NCBI GenBank assembly: GCA_002082585.1 | Contig: CP020563.1 | Coordinates: 3,900,001 to 3,964,000, forward strand | Length of the DNA stretch: 64,000 nt | Direction: 5' to 3' | From: Kitasatospora albolonga | GTDB lineage: Bacteria > Actinomycetota > Actinomycetes > Streptomycetales > Streptomycetaceae | Part shown: positions 33,689 to 41,768 of the stretch, one piece after another | Position numbering within the stretch: position 1 is the stretch's first letter | Layout: each line of letters opens with the position of its first letter | Program-made: the position numbers and the translations under genes | The notes under the pieces: model-generated | What the model saw: the letters and a program-made list of their open reading frames with translations, nothing else | Told to the model about the DNA's origin: nothing | Databases searched by the model: none

Positions 33689-34297
33689 TCAGAAGAGGGC
33701 GCCCTGATCTGCGGCGCGTCGGCACCGGTCGATGGGTGGCCGGGTGACGCGGAGTTCGTAGCGGGGGCGTCCCGCGTGCGGAGGAGCGTGAGCTTCGCGG
33801 CGGTACCGGCTCCACGCCACGACGGGAGCGCCCTGGTCGATCCAGCCCGCCGGGTAGCGGGCGGTGTGCTGAGCCCAGCGGCTCGGGCTCCGGGGGACGG
33901 TCCATCGGTCCTTGACCGTGGTGATCGGCGGCAGCGTCCTCCAGCCGGGGAACGCATGGTCGTGCGCCTCCTCCAACGCCTCGTTGTCGCCGTCCCCGAA
34001 CCCGTCGCCGCAGTGCACAGGACCTTCCCACTCGCACGCTAGACACCCGCCGCGGAACTCCTGCTGCTCCCCCCGGCGGCCGGTCGGCCGGCTGCGGAAG
34101 AGCAGGGTCGGGGTGTGGTGTGCGGGCGGGTCCAATTCGTGGCCGAGGTCGCTGTACGCGCCGCCGGGATGTCCGGGCTGGATATGCCACGCCCGCCCGG
34201 CACTCTCGGGGCGGTGGCGTGTCCGCGCGTTGCGCACTCGCCAGTAGTACGTCTGCCGTGCCCGTGCTCCGGTCGGCTCGGCGACGGTGGTGGTCAT
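33689..34297 (-). CDS. conserved hypothetical (DUF6349-like)
   Basis: The protein has 202 residues; the ATG at 34297 overlaps the upstream stop. Visible blocks: TYYWRVRNARTRHRPESAGR, GHELDPPAHHTPTLLFRSRP, EFRGGCLACEWEGPVHCGDG, EEAHDHAFPGWRTLP. The CxxC followed by Cys and His suggests a zinc site. From memory this resembles DUF6349, a family seen on Streptomyces mobile elements. A much longer open frame through this region is not real beyond this part. Function unknown. Confidence 0.6.
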   Translation of the reverse strand: MTTTVAEPTGARARQTYYWRVRNARTRHRPESAGRAWHIQPGHPGGAYSDLGHELDPPAHHTPTLLFRSRPTGRRGEQQEFRGGCLACEWEGPVHCGDGFGDGDNEALEEAHDHAFPGWRTLPPITTVKDRWTVPRSPSRWAQHTARYPAGWIDQGAPVVAWSRYRREAHAPPHAGRPRYELRVTRPPIDRCRRAADQGALF

Positions 34298-34689
34298 GGC
34301 GTCCTGCTTCCGGCGAGCACTTCGCGGAGCGGGTCCGCGAGCACAGTCCGCTCGTCGGGGGCGTCGAGGAACCGGGCCCCGTACGCGCGGCGAACGGCGC
34401 GGCGGGCGTCCTGGTGGCGGTCGAGCTCGGGGTAGTACGGCGATCGGTCGAGCACGTCGTAGCCGTGGTGGGTGAGCACGTCGGCGATGAGCGACCGGAC
34501 CTGTACGGGGGCGAGGGCGGAGAGGTCGGTTTCCTCGGGGGCCGCGAGGAGTACGCGGATCAGCTCGGTCGCGCTGAGCCGGGGGTGGAGGGGGACGCTG
34601 AGTCGGTGGACGCCGTCCCGGCTGGGGGTGGCGGCTCCCCGGCGGCTCGGTGTCCTGGTGGTGCTGCGGTCGTCTGTCGTCTCGTCCAT
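34294..34689 (-). CDS. hypothetical protein, 131 residues
   Basis: ATG 34689 begins MDETTDDRSTTRTPSRRG, a disordered start. A compact helical part follows: LSATELIRVLLAAPEETDLS, PVQVRSLIADVLTHHGYDVL and DRHQDARRAVRRAYGARFL. The stop overlaps the next start (ATGA). No family recognised. It belongs to the small minus-strand operon 35.9-33.7 kb. Confidence 0.5.
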   Translation of the reverse strand: MDETTDDRSTTRTPSRRGAATPSRDGVHRLSVPLHPRLSATELIRVLLAAPEETDLSALAPVQVRSLIADVLTHHGYDVLDRSPYYPELDRHQDARRAVRRAYGARFLDAPDERTVLADPLREVLAGSRTP

Positions 34690-34730
34690 CGAGGGCCTTT
34701 GGTGACTCGGGATGCTGGCGGGCTTCGGGG

Positions 34731-35159
34731 TCAGAACAGGGCGGGCTCGGCGCGGGCGGCGGCGGTCCGGAATGCGAGGGCGGCGTCGGCGGCGGTACGG
34801 CCGGGCTCGGCGCTCCACCGGTCGATGACCTCGCGGTGCATGGCCTTGGCGTCGGTGGGCTCGTCGGCGTCGACGGGGTGACCGGCGAGGGTTTCCGCGA
34901 GGAGGGCGAACGCTTCGTCGCGTGCGCGGTCGATGCGGTCCCAGTCGTACGTCCGGCCGGCGGCTCCCCGCCCGTGGCCGACGGCGACTTGGAGTGCGCC
35001 GCGCGGCCAGCACGGCAACGTGGCCGTACGGCCGGGGCCGTCGAACAGGTGGTCACCCTGGTGGATGCCGACGTGTTCGATGTGGCGGGCGGCCCATTCC
35101 AGGATGGCGGCGGGGGTGTCGGCGATGACGATGCTCTCGGGGGCGTGGCGGGTTGGCAC
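34731..35159 (-). CDS. DUF6197-like protein, paralogue of the 45840-46304 gene
   Basis: The protein has 142 residues. TPAAILEWAARHIEHVGIHQ followed by GDHLFDGPG, and late AEPGRTAADAALAFRTAAAR, match TPARILTAAADHIERVGLYQ, GDHLW and DRTTAEAAAMIRTAAALH of the protein at 45840. From memory the family resembles DUF6197. Two diverged copies in one leading region suggest duplicated or functionally diverged roles. No catalytic motif seen. Confidence 0.6.
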   Translation of the reverse strand: MPTRHAPESIVIADTPAAILEWAARHIEHVGIHQGDHLFDGPGRTATLPCWPRGALQVAVGHGRGAAGRTYDWDRIDRARDEAFALLAETLAGHPVDADEPTDAKAMHREVIDRWSAEPGRTAADAALAFRTAAARAEPALF

Positions 35160-35183
35160 GGCGCAGTCCTTGGGGGGGGGAAG

Positions 35184-35214
35184 CGGGGGCGGCGGCGCGC
35201 TGCCGCCGCCCCCG
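35184..35214 (-). terminator. intercistronic hairpin
   Basis: Perfect 13-bp arms (CGGGGGCGGCGGC and complement) with a five-base loop, in the 64-bp gap between the frameshifted gene and the DUF6197-like gene. Preceded on the plus strand by a run of eight or more G. No T-tract. Confidence 0.55.
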
Positions 35215-35223
35215 GTGAGGCGG

Positions 35224-35875
35224 CTACTGGTACGCGGGGATCAGTCGGCGGATCTCGTCCTCCCCGATGCATCCGCCCTTGTGACGCCGGGCGCTCGGCG
35301 GCGCCCCGTTGCGCCCCCCGCAGGTGTGACCAGAACTTCAGGCCCTCCCATCCACACAGCTCACAGCGGAGGAGCCAGTGGTTATCGGAGCCGGGAAATC
35401 CGGTGAGGATGGCCCGCCAGTGGTGGGCCGCGAGCCCTGCGAACGCGATCAGCGCGCCCTCAATGTTGCGATCGTTGACCGGCATTCGCGGGTGCAGTAG
35501 GGGCACCGGCCCGACCAGCGACGTGGGGGCGTCGGCGAGCACCTGGTCCAGGGGGATGGCGCCAATTCGACCGGCGGCGTACTCCGCGGCGAGATGGGCG
35601 GCGGCCATGTCGGTGCCGGGGGTTCCCTTGGGCGGGCGACGGAGGTTGCGTTCGCCCTCGGTGGTGAGGACGAACCAGTCTCGGTGCCACCGGTAGGCAC
35701 GGCCGATGACCTGGTCTTCGCCAACGATCACGGGATAGCGGCACTGGTTGTCGGGGGCGCCGACGCGGTACGTCGGGACGGTGGTGCTGCCCCCGGTTGC
35801 GGGGACGATGAGCCTGCCCGCTTCAGTGTCGGGGACAGTGATGGTCACGGGTCGTTCAAGGAGCTGGATGGACAT
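35224..35875 (-). pseudogene. zinc-finger-like gene with a +1 frameshift in a C6/G6 run
   Basis: ATG 35875 (MSIQLLERPVTITVPDTEAG) opens a good frame through WLLRCELCGWEGLKFWSHLR. After that, the sensible reading moves to another frame ending HKGGCIGEDEIRRLIPAYQ and TAG at 35224-35226. The switch coincides with six consecutive G on the coding strand (C-run 35314-35319). Removing one G restores a single frame of about 216 codons, with CxxC and a later H..C that together look like a zinc finger. Possible causes are a sequencing error, a true mutation or programmed slippage. As sequenced, the frame runs wrongly into the genes downstream. Confidence 0.6.
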
Positions 35876-35904
35876 GGTGGTGCCCTGTTCTTGTGAGGGA
35901 GGGG

Positions 35905-35936
35905 GCCCGCCCGGCGCGCTCGGCCGCCGGGCGGGC
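35905..35936 (-). terminator. intercistronic hairpin after the DUF3560 gene
   Basis: Perfect 12-bp arms (GCCCGCCCGGCG and complement) with an eight-base loop, filling the 70-bp gap between the DUF3560 gene and the frameshifted gene. Probably processing or stabilising; no T-tract. Confidence 0.55.
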
Positions 35937-35945
35937 GCGGCGTGG

Positions 35946-37412
35946 TTACGCGGCCTCGGCGGGGGCCTGTGGGGTGGCGGTCCAGTGACGGCGCGGGGTG
36001 ATGCTCAGGTCTTCAAGAACCTGGTCCAAGCTCCCGTTGTCCGCGATCCATTCCCAGTCGGTGCCCTCGGTGCCGGGCTGTTCGGTCCAGGTGAGCATGT
36101 ACGCGCGGCCGGAGGTGCGGGGATCGCTGCACAGGGCCTGTGCCTCGCGGCGGGTCATCGCCCACAAGGCACGTTTGCGGGTGCGGCGGGAGTTCTTCGA
36201 GGTGATGAGCACCAGTGCCATGCCGTCCTGCCAGTTCGCCCTTTCGCCGGGGGCCGTCACCGGGGTCGGCGGCCCTTCGGGGGCGTCCTGGCGAAGAGCC
36301 CAGCGGCGCGCTTTCGCGTGCCAGGGGCTGGGTTGACTGGTGGGAGACGTTTCAGCCGCCGGTACCGACTCCGTGGTCGGCGGGTCCTGCTCCTGGTGCT
36401 CGGTGGTCTCGACCCGAGTCGGCTGCTGCATCTCGTCGGCACTCATACGCCCGGACACGCCGTCGTAGGGGGCGGTCCATGTCCAGTCGTCGTACTGGTT
36501 GCCGGTGGCTCGGACGATGCGCTTGCCGGTGCCGTTGTGGATGTGCGGGATGGTCACGGACTTCGGGTTGACCCGCAGGACCTCGTACCAGGTACCGCGG
36601 TAGAGAACGAAGTCCCCGCGGGTGAAGTCGGCGCGCGACCACACCTTGAAGCCTTCGGCTTCGGCGTCCTTGATGACCTTCTCCCAGTGGGCGATCTCCT
36701 CGGCGAGCTCCTGGTGCTCGATCTCCAGCTCCGGGTCTGCCGGGTTCCGGGAGAACCCCTTGGCGGACTGGCCGCGCTGCCACTTCTCGACCGCGCGGAG
36801 GTCGGCCCACAGCTTGTTGAGACGGCGGAGCGTGCGGCCGGGGTCCGCCTTGTCCTGCTGGTAGTTCGCGGCGGCTTGCGCCCGACCGGTCCAGTGGGCG
36901 GCGCGGTCGCTCTCGTTGATGCTCTTGCGCATCGCGTCGTCCATCCGCGCGTGATCGCGGCGGGCGCGGCTTTCTGAATGGTGGCCGATGAGGATCGGCT
37001 GACCGAAGGCGAACCGCTCGGATATGTCGTGGCTTTTCTTCCACGCGGCCTCGGAGGACTGGGCGGCGCTGGCGGCGTACCTGCCGAACCTCTCGGCGCG
37101 GCCTTCGGCCTTCTCCTCTCGCTCCTCCTCGGCCTCGGAGAACGAGCGGCGGTCGGCATTGTCGATGGTCAGCGTGACCTCGAACCCCTTCTCCCGGAGT
37201 CGCTGCGCGAGGAGTTCGAGCGAGGGGGTGTAGGTGGCATGGTCGCGACTGTGCGGGAGGTACCAGCAGTCAAGGGTGCGGCTCCAGCGGAAGGGCTGGC
37301 GCCGGGTGCGACCGTACTCACGGAGTCTCAGGATCTCGGCCGATCCGTCGCCCCGGCTGATCCCCTCGATCAGGGTTCCTTCTCGGCGGGTGTGGGTGAT
37401 CTCGATAGTCAC
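35946..37412 (-). CDS. DUF3560-domain protein
   Basis: GTG 37412 gives 488 residues and lies 14 bases after a CTCTCACCAG box. The DUF3560 core is clear: SHDISERFAFGQPILIGHHS, then ESRARRDHARMDDAMRKSIN and HWTGRAQAAANYQQDKADPG. A coiled-coil part (NKLWADLRAVEKWQRGQSAK, EELAEEIAHWEKVIKDAEAE-like) and a beta-rich domain (FTRGDFVLYRGTWYEVLRVN) follow. DUF3560 proteins are frequent on conjugative elements; their function is not settled. The position in the repeated-promoter array suggests an early role in the recipient. Confidence 0.75.
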   Translation of the reverse strand: MTIEITHTRREGTLIEGISRGDGSAEILRLREYGRTRRQPFRWSRTLDCWYLPHSRDHATYTPSLELLAQRLREKGFEVTLTIDNADRRSFSEAEEEREEKAEGRAERFGRYAASAAQSSEAAWKKSHDISERFAFGQPILIGHHSESRARRDHARMDDAMRKSINESDRAAHWTGRAQAAANYQQDKADPGRTLRRLNKLWADLRAVEKWQRGQSAKGFSRNPADPELEIEHQELAEEIAHWEKVIKDAEAEGFKVWSRADFTRGDFVLYRGTWYEVLRVNPKSVTIPHIHNGTGKRIVRATGNQYDDWTWTAPYDGVSGRMSADEMQQPTRVETTEHQEQDPPTTESVPAAETSPTSQPSPWHAKARRWALRQDAPEGPPTPVTAPGERANWQDGMALVLITSKNSRRTRKRALWAMTRREAQALCSDPRTSGRAYMLTWTEQPGTEGTDWEWIADNGSLDQVLEDLSITPRRHWTATPQAPAEAA

Positions 37413-37426
37413 TGAACTGGTCTTTT

Positions 37427-37735
37427 CTGGTGAGAGTTTGGTCCGTCCGCAGGGCGGACCGTGCGTTGGCAGCGGCGCTGCACCACCGGCGCGGGCCGTG
37501 AGGGACGATCGGCTCGCGGGTCGTCGCGCTTGCGCGACGACAGGGGCAGTCGCGCCCCCGCGGGGCGCGTCCGCTGCGGTCCGGTGCCCGTCGTCGGTCG
37601 GCGGAGCCGCCTGCGGCGGAGTCGGCCGGCGGCGGTGAACGCACCGGACCACGTACTGCCGCCCCGAAGGGGTGTCCGCTGGGGGTGGTGCTGGGGGCCT
37701 GCCGGTCCGGAGGGTTGCCCTCCCCCGGACCGGCG
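37427..37735 (-). promoter_or_regulatory. structured 330-bp leader of the DUF3560 gene (module without promoter box)
   Basis: No gene is visible between 37413 and 37745. Read on the minus strand it holds a hairpin with CCGGTCCGG arms around a GGG-TTGC-CCTC core (37701-37735). A long imperfect hairpin follows at 37578-37650, with outer arms GGTCCGGTGC and complement. Next come a perfect 10-bp hairpin at 37520-37541 (GTCGTCGCGC arms) and a short one near 37443-37460, then CTCTCACCAG (37427-37436). It lacks the TTTAATTAA promoter, so expression probably comes from upstream or from the structured DNA itself. Confidence 0.5.
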
Positions 37736-37745
37736 GGCCTGGGTG

Positions 37746-38168
37746 TCAGCTGCGGTGGAGCGTCTGCCGGGCGGCCGGGTCGGCATCGGCAAGGCCGGTC
37801 CGCTCGCGCCATGCCTGGCGGACCGTGGCCCTGAGCTGCACCCCGTCGTCGTAGGCGAACCGCCCCCGCCGCAGACTGCACACGAGGTCGCGGAAGACGT
37901 CCTGATTCATGCTGGTAAGGGTGTCGTCCAGCGGCGTCAGCTCGTGCGGGAACATCGCCTGGACGTTGTCCCCGGGCTCCGGGGCACCGAGGGTGAAGAA
38001 CCAGACGACCACCATGGTGGGGTCGCCCGGGAGGTCCGGCCCGCCGAGCGGGAACACCACGACGGCCGGACGGCTGTCACCCTGACGGCCTCGGAACCAC
38101 GGTCCGCCGACCACGAGAGTTGCGGTGGGGAAATCCTGGACGGTGGACTTCTGGTCGGTGGTGAGCAT
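37746..38168 (-). CDS. hypothetical leading-region protein, 140 residues
   Basis: ATG 38168 lies 13 bases after a CTCTCACCAG box. Visible: STVQDFPTATLVVGGPWFRG, VVVFPLGGPDLPGDPTMVVV and SMNQDVFRDLVCSLRRGRFA. A compact alpha/beta protein without recognised motif. It is the first gene behind repeated promoter module 2. Confidence 0.55.
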   Translation of the reverse strand: MLTTDQKSTVQDFPTATLVVGGPWFRGRQGDSRPAVVVFPLGGPDLPGDPTMVVVWFFTLGAPEPGDNVQAMFPHELTPLDDTLTSMNQDVFRDLVCSLRRGRFAYDDGVQLRATVRQAWRERTGLADADPAARQTLHRS

Positions 38169-38181
38169 GTCGCATCCCTGT

Positions 38182-38292
38182 CTGGTGAGAGGTTCCGCCG
38201 GGGCGGCTCGGCCCCGGCGGGGGTGCCGGTCGGGGGGTTGCCCTCCCCCTTCCGACACCATTAATTAAACCATGTTCTTGGGTTCGGGTCAA
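38182..38292 (-). promoter_or_regulatory. leading-region module 2: sigma70 promoter, hairpin, CTCTCACCAG box
   Basis: Minus-strand reading: -35 TTGACC (38292-38287), exactly 17 bases ending AACATGG, -10 TTTAAT (38269-38264) within TTTAATTAATG. Then comes a hairpin with GTCGG/CCGAC plus GGGG/CCCC arms (38256-38229), a second GCCGGGGC hairpin near 38198-38219, and CTCTCACCAG (38191-38182). The -35 overlaps the stop codon of the upstream ArdC-like gene. Start codon at 38168. Confidence 0.75.
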
Positions 38293-39179
38293 CCGGTCAC
38301 GGCAGGTTCGCCGCAGCGCTCGGCGACGGCCCTGGCAGCTCGGGCGATGGCGCGGCCGGTTTCGATGGCCCGTACGGCGGACTCGTGGACCGGGGGCTTC
38401 TTGCCGTCGGTGATGATCCCCGCGAGCGGCGGCATGACGGCGGGACCGGGAGCGATTCCGAGAATGAGCGCGGCGACGTGCGCGGCTGAGGCGACTTCGG
38501 CGGCGTGCTGGCCGGGAAGGGGGGCGTACGCCTCGGGGATGCGCCGCCACCCATGGCCGTACAGCAGGATACGAACGGCGCTGCCGGGGGCCTCCCGGGT
38601 GAAGTCAAAGCCCCCGGCCCGCTCGGGGTCCTCGTGATACTGGTCGCGGTACTGGTTCACCAGGACATCGCGGACGACCTCTGCGGCGAGCGGGGTGGCG
38701 GCGGGGGGCTCGTAGGCGTCGCCGTCGGTCTGGCTGATGTCGAAAACCGGCCCGGCCTTGAAGCCTGAGACCCTGCGCGTCTCACCCCCGGCGGTCTCGT
38801 CAGTGGCCTCTCGCTGCCCGCCGTCGACGGCTGCGGCCGTGACCTCCTGGCCGCCCTCGGGCCGCCGCTTGATCGGCGTCCAGATGCGGAGGGAGGTGGC
38901 ACCCTTGGCGGGGAAGCGTCCAACCTTTCGCCAGTCTCCGGAGCTGAGTATGTGGGTGGCGCTGGGGTGCTGGGCGGCGACGGCGATGCAGTTGGTGGGG
39001 CTGCGGTCGTCGCGGTCTGTGTGGGTGAGGTTCGCGGCCGTGCGCATGACGACGGCCCAGAATTCTTCACTGCTGACCATCGCGCCGTACGCGCGATCCA
39101 TGACGGCTTCGAGTTCGCCGCGCATCTTGGCAGAGTAGGCCCGGCGCTCCTCGTCGGTCATCTTCGGCTTGCGGGGCAT
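38289..39179 (-). CDS. ArdC-like antirestriction protein (N-terminal ssDNA-binding domain type)
   Basis: ATG 39179 gives 296 residues; AGGAGG follows the CTCACCAG box. The ArdC signature is visible: MTDEERRAYSAKMRGELEAV, RSPTNCIAVAAQHPSATHIL, SGDWRKVGRFPAKGATSLRI, and SGFKAGPVFDISQTDGDAYE. ArdC proteins protect incoming single-stranded DNA from host nucleases. The C-terminal metallopeptidase with HExxH, usual in ArdC, is not visible. Instead the C-terminal 110 residues are helical (HAAEVASAAHVAALILGIAP). It is the clearest anti-defence gene of the array. Confidence 0.75.
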   Translation of the reverse strand: MPRKPKMTDEERRAYSAKMRGELEAVMDRAYGAMVSSEEFWAVVMRTAANLTHTDRDDRSPTNCIAVAAQHPSATHILSSGDWRKVGRFPAKGATSLRIWTPIKRRPEGGQEVTAAAVDGGQREATDETAGGETRRVSGFKAGPVFDISQTDGDAYEPPAATPLAAEVVRDVLVNQYRDQYHEDPERAGGFDFTREAPGSAVRILLYGHGWRRIPEAYAPLPGQHAAEVASAAHVAALILGIAPGPAVMPPLAGIITDGKKPPVHESAVRAIETGRAIARAARAVAERCGEPAVTG

Positions 39180-39191
39180 GTCACGGTCCTC

Positions 39192-39297
39192 CTGGTGAGA
39201 GATCACCCGGGGCCGACTGACCCTCGGGGTGCCGGGAGGGGGGTTAACCTCCCCCTCCCGGCGCATTAATTAAACCATGTTCTAGGGTGATCGACAA
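39192..39297 (-). promoter_or_regulatory. leading-region module 3
   Basis: Minus-strand reading: -35 TTGTCG (39297-39292), 17-base spacer ending AACATGG, -10 TTTAAT (39274-39269) in TTTAATTAATG. A hairpin with GCCGGGAGGGGG arms (about 39233-39262) follows, then CTCTCACCAG (39201-39192) and AGGAGG. It begins directly after the stop of the 39302 gene and drives the ArdC-like gene. The hairpin arms differ from module 2 but still pair. Confidence 0.75.
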
Positions 39298-39301
39298 CCC
39301 T

Positions 39302-39661
39302 TTAAATCGAGTGCAACCCAGCTTCGTTGCTCACAGCGCAGTATGCGGCTATGACCTCGTCCTCTATCTGGGTCCAGCGTTCGAGGATATCGGGGGCGGT
39401 CTTTTGGTCGCTGGCCGCGCGCGTGGCCCTGCGCCATTCAATGGCGATTTTGAGTGTGCGGAGTTGGGAGCGAGTCAGTTCCCATCGGCCGAAATCCGGG
39501 AGTTGATCACCATAGGCCATTGACACGGCGTTTTCGATGTGCTCGGTACCGGACCACACATTATGTGCGGACTGGAGTGCAAGGGCGCGTTTGAGGGTGC
39601 ACCGGAGGTACGGGGCCTGCACGATCCATTGCGGCTCTATCGTGAATACGTCGGCGCTCAT
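39302..39661 (-). CDS. hypothetical protein, 119 residues, lower GC
   Basis: ATG 39661 has AGAAAGG upstream. The protein is helical: LKRALALQSAHNVWSGTEHI, RWELTRSQLRTLKIAIEWRR and PDILERWTQIEDEVIAAYCA. Codon use is less GC-biased than that of its neighbours and it lacks the shared module, suggesting a later insertion. The 180 bp upstream (39662-39842) contain AT-rich text (GGATATACCATCTAATTCC) that may hold its own promoter. Family not recognised. Confidence 0.55.
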   Translation of the reverse strand: MSADVFTIEPQWIVQAPYLRCTLKRALALQSAHNVWSGTEHIENAVSMAYGDQLPDFGRWELTRSQLRTLKIAIEWRRATRAASDQKTAPDILERWTQIEDEVIAAYCAVSNEAGLHSI

Positions 39662-39842
39662 CCTGGGCCTTTCTGAGGTGGGCGGCGCGCTCGGGGTAGG
39701 GCGTCGCCGCAAAGCACGGGGAATTAGATGGTATATCCTGCAACGGTGGGACACTGTTCCATTTATACCCCCTGGTGAAATGTAATTTCGGTGACCGGTC
39801 GGCCTGCCGAGTTTCGCGCGAGGCGCTACCCTTCCTGTCCGC

Positions 39843-40037
39843 CTATTCGAATTTCCCCGCCGCCGAACACTTGTGCTTGAGAATCACCTGTAGCATTGAC
39901 TCGACGTAGTTGGGATCTCCGCTGACCTGAGCCTTCAGCGTGCACTTTCGGCACTCATAATTGACATGCAAGACGCGCGGCCGGAACACATCAGCGAGGC
40001 GGTCGATAACGCTTTTAAGATTCCTCAATTCGGACAC
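39843..40037 (-). CDS. 64-residue Cys-containing small protein
   Basis: GTG 40037 lies 3 bases after CTCTCACCAG. It contains VSELRNLKSVIDRLADVFRP, NYECRKCTLKAQVSGDPNYV and ILKHKCSAAGKFE. CxxC with a later HxC suggests a small zinc-binding protein. It is driven by module 4. Function unknown; small proteins of this kind in leading regions are plausible inhibitors of host defences. Confidence 0.6.
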   Translation of the reverse strand: MSELRNLKSVIDRLADVFRPRVLHVNYECRKCTLKAQVSGDPNYVESMLQVILKHKCSAAGKFE

Positions 40038-40040
40038 CTT

Positions 40041-40145
40041 CTGGTGAGAGTGGGTGTCGGCGGCCGGTCGGCCTGCCGTTCGCCGGTCGGGGGTCGCCCC
40101 CCTTCCGACATCATTAATTAAACCATGTTCTAGGGGTTGGGTCAA
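40041..40145 (-). promoter_or_regulatory. leading-region module 4
   Basis: Minus-strand reading: -35 TTGACC (40145-40140), 17-base spacer ending AACATGG, -10 TTTAAT (40122-40117) in TTTAATTAATG. Hairpin with GTCGG/CCGAC and GGGG/CCCC arms (about 40083-40110), then CTCTCACCAG (40050-40041). A 157-bp imperfect palindrome lies 85 bp upstream. Confidence 0.75.
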
Positions 40146-40661
40146 CCTGGATCGAGGCTCTGAGCTGGCCTTTTCCGGCCCCGCGCCTGCCCGCGCCCGC
40201 CCTGCCGGGCCCGGCACACCACACACCCGGGCGGGGTTCCCTCCTCGGTCGGACAGCTCCGCCGTACCAGGGTTCCGGGTGCGGTGTCCAGGCTCGCGCA
40301 GCGACCGCGAAGCGGCCCGGCCTGGACACCGTGCCCGGGTTCCTGGTACGCCCCTTGGGGTGTCCGGCCGAGGAGGGAACCCCGCCTCCACCACCCGCAC
40401 CACAACGCTCCCGCGCCCACCCGACCCGCCCCCCACCCCCTCCGAGGAGGACCCGCCGGAGGCAGCCTTTCGCTCTGGCCGACACCGGCCAACCGTCATG
40501 GCGTTTCGGCTTCAGGGCAGTTCAGGAGGCGGATCGATCTTGGCGTACGTCATGCAGTGCAGCCCACCCCGCGGTCCGTTGACCTCGCCAGTGGGGGTGG
40601 AACATCACGGTCCGGGAGGCAGGCAACACCTGATCGGGCTGGGGCACGATGGCCCCCCTCG
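40146..40661. other. 516-bp non-coding stretch with long palindrome
   Basis: I see no credible gene in either strand; open frames here are Pro/Arg-rich shadows. The main feature is the imperfect palindrome at 40230-40386. The flank CACCACACACCCG just before its left arm is repeated in front of the palindrome at 47520. Confidence 0.5.
40230..40386. repeat. 157-bp imperfect palindrome (single-strand promoter or origin candidate), copy A
   Basis: Left arm 40230-40293 and right arm 40320-40386 pair over nearly their full length. The outer parts GGCGGGGTTCCCTCCTCGG and inner parts GGTGTCCAGGC are exact or nearly so, with a few mismatches and a three-base bulge. The loop is 26 bases. As single-stranded DNA this would fold into a long duplex with defined mismatches. 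It sits between the 40662 gene and promoter module 4. Confidence 0.75.
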
Positions 40662-41768
40662 TCACCACAAGGCGGGCTGCACGGCGGCGTTGCGGTGCAG
40701 GGGCAGGATGATCCGTACGGGCGTGCTCGTGGCGGGAGCTGCTGCCGGTCGCGCGATCTGGATGCCAGGGCAGTAGCCCCCCTCGCCCTCCCACTGGTCA
40801 ACAGCGTCGCGCTCGGCGCGCGTCCGCTGTTCCGTAAGCGTGACCGGCTTCCGGTACATCCGGGCGATGGAATCGAGCGGCGGGAGCACGCGGGCGGCGG
40901 CTTTCTGGTCGTCGCGGCGCTTGTGGTGTCGCCGGACCCGGGCGAACCGGGCCTCGTAGGCGGCCCGGTCGGTTTCATGGAGTCCGGCGGGGTGGAGCCG
41001 GGCCAGTTCAAGAGCGACCTGGCCCATCGGGCTGGGGGTCAGTACGCGGGTGCTGTCGTCCTGGCGGACGGCGACGAGGAACCGCGCGGCGAAGAGGTCC
41101 TGGGTCCGCTCGCGGCTGATCCGGCGGCCACCGTTCCAGACGCCGGTCTGTGCTGCTTGCCGGGCTCGTCCGTCTCGCCAGTACAGGCGTCCGGATTCGG
41201 CGGCCTCCAGCACCCGAACGTGGCCGGTTGTCCAACCGAGTGCGGCAACGTGTCCTTCCGCGAGATACCGGTTCCGCGCCGCCCGGTCTCGGTTCTCCTG
41301 GTCCATGCCGGTGGCCGCGCGCTCCTCGGCCTCCCGCTCGGCCTCTTCCCGCCGGCGTTCGGTCTCCCGCTCGGCGTATTCGGCCGCCGTCAGCTTCCGC
41401 TCCAGCTCGGCCCGCAGGTCCGCGGCCGTCGTCTCGGCTCCGGAGGCCGACTGTGCCCGAACAGCGTGGTCGACGGCCGTACGGGCGCAGTACGAGGGGG
41501 CGCTGCTCGGCATGGTGGGGTCGTCGGCGTACTGCTCGGCGCGGTCGGCCCACTTCTCGGCTTCGACGGCTTCCTTGTGGGTCGCGTGCATGACGGCCTC
41601 CAGGCGGGCGGCGGCGCCGGACCGGTTGTGGCACAAGGCGGTCATGGCGTCGTCGGCTGCGGTGACGGCGAGGAGCGCGGCTTGCCGGGCGACCTGGATA
41701 CAGGTTTGTGGAGACGGGTCTCCGGGGTGGGCGACCTGATGTTGGACGACGGGCGCGTTCTCGGGCAT
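40662..41768 (-). CDS. hypothetical protein with central coiled coil
   Basis: The protein has 368 residues; GAGGAA precedes ATG 41768. The N-terminal half is helical (CIQVARQAALLAVTAADDAM, KEAVEAEKWADRAEQYADDP). A charged coiled coil follows (AAEYAERETERRREEAEREA). The C-terminal part (GHVAALGWTTGHVRVLEAAE, RQAAQTGVWNGGRRISRERT) could be a winged helix. Family not recognised. It follows the zinc-finger/OB-fold gene in the same orientation after a structured 348-bp gap. Confidence 0.55.
   Translation of the reverse strand: MPENAPVVQHQVAHPGDPSPQTCIQVARQAALLAVTAADDAMTALCHNRSGAAARLEAVMHATHKEAVEAEKWADRAEQYADDPTMPSSAPSYCARTAVDHAVRAQSASGAETTAADLRAELERKLTAAEYAERETERRREEAEREAEERAATGMDQENRDRAARNRYLAEGHVAALGWTTGHVRVLEAAESGRLYWRDGRARQAAQTGVWNGGRRISRERTQDLFAARFLVAVRQDDSTRVLTPSPMGQVALELARLHPAGLHETDRAAYEARFARVRRHHKRRDDQKAAARVLPPLDSIARMYRKPVTLTEQRTRAERDAVDQWEGEGGYCPGIQIARPAAAPATSTPVRIILPLHRNAAVQPALW

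Noticed and set aside
33689..35875. A single 728-codon minus-strand protein
   Set aside because: Only the first about 190 and last about 200 codons look coding. The middle is Pro/Arg-rich and out of frame with two real genes (34294-34689 and 34731-35159). The apparent fusion results from the frameshift at 35314-35319 and chance openness.
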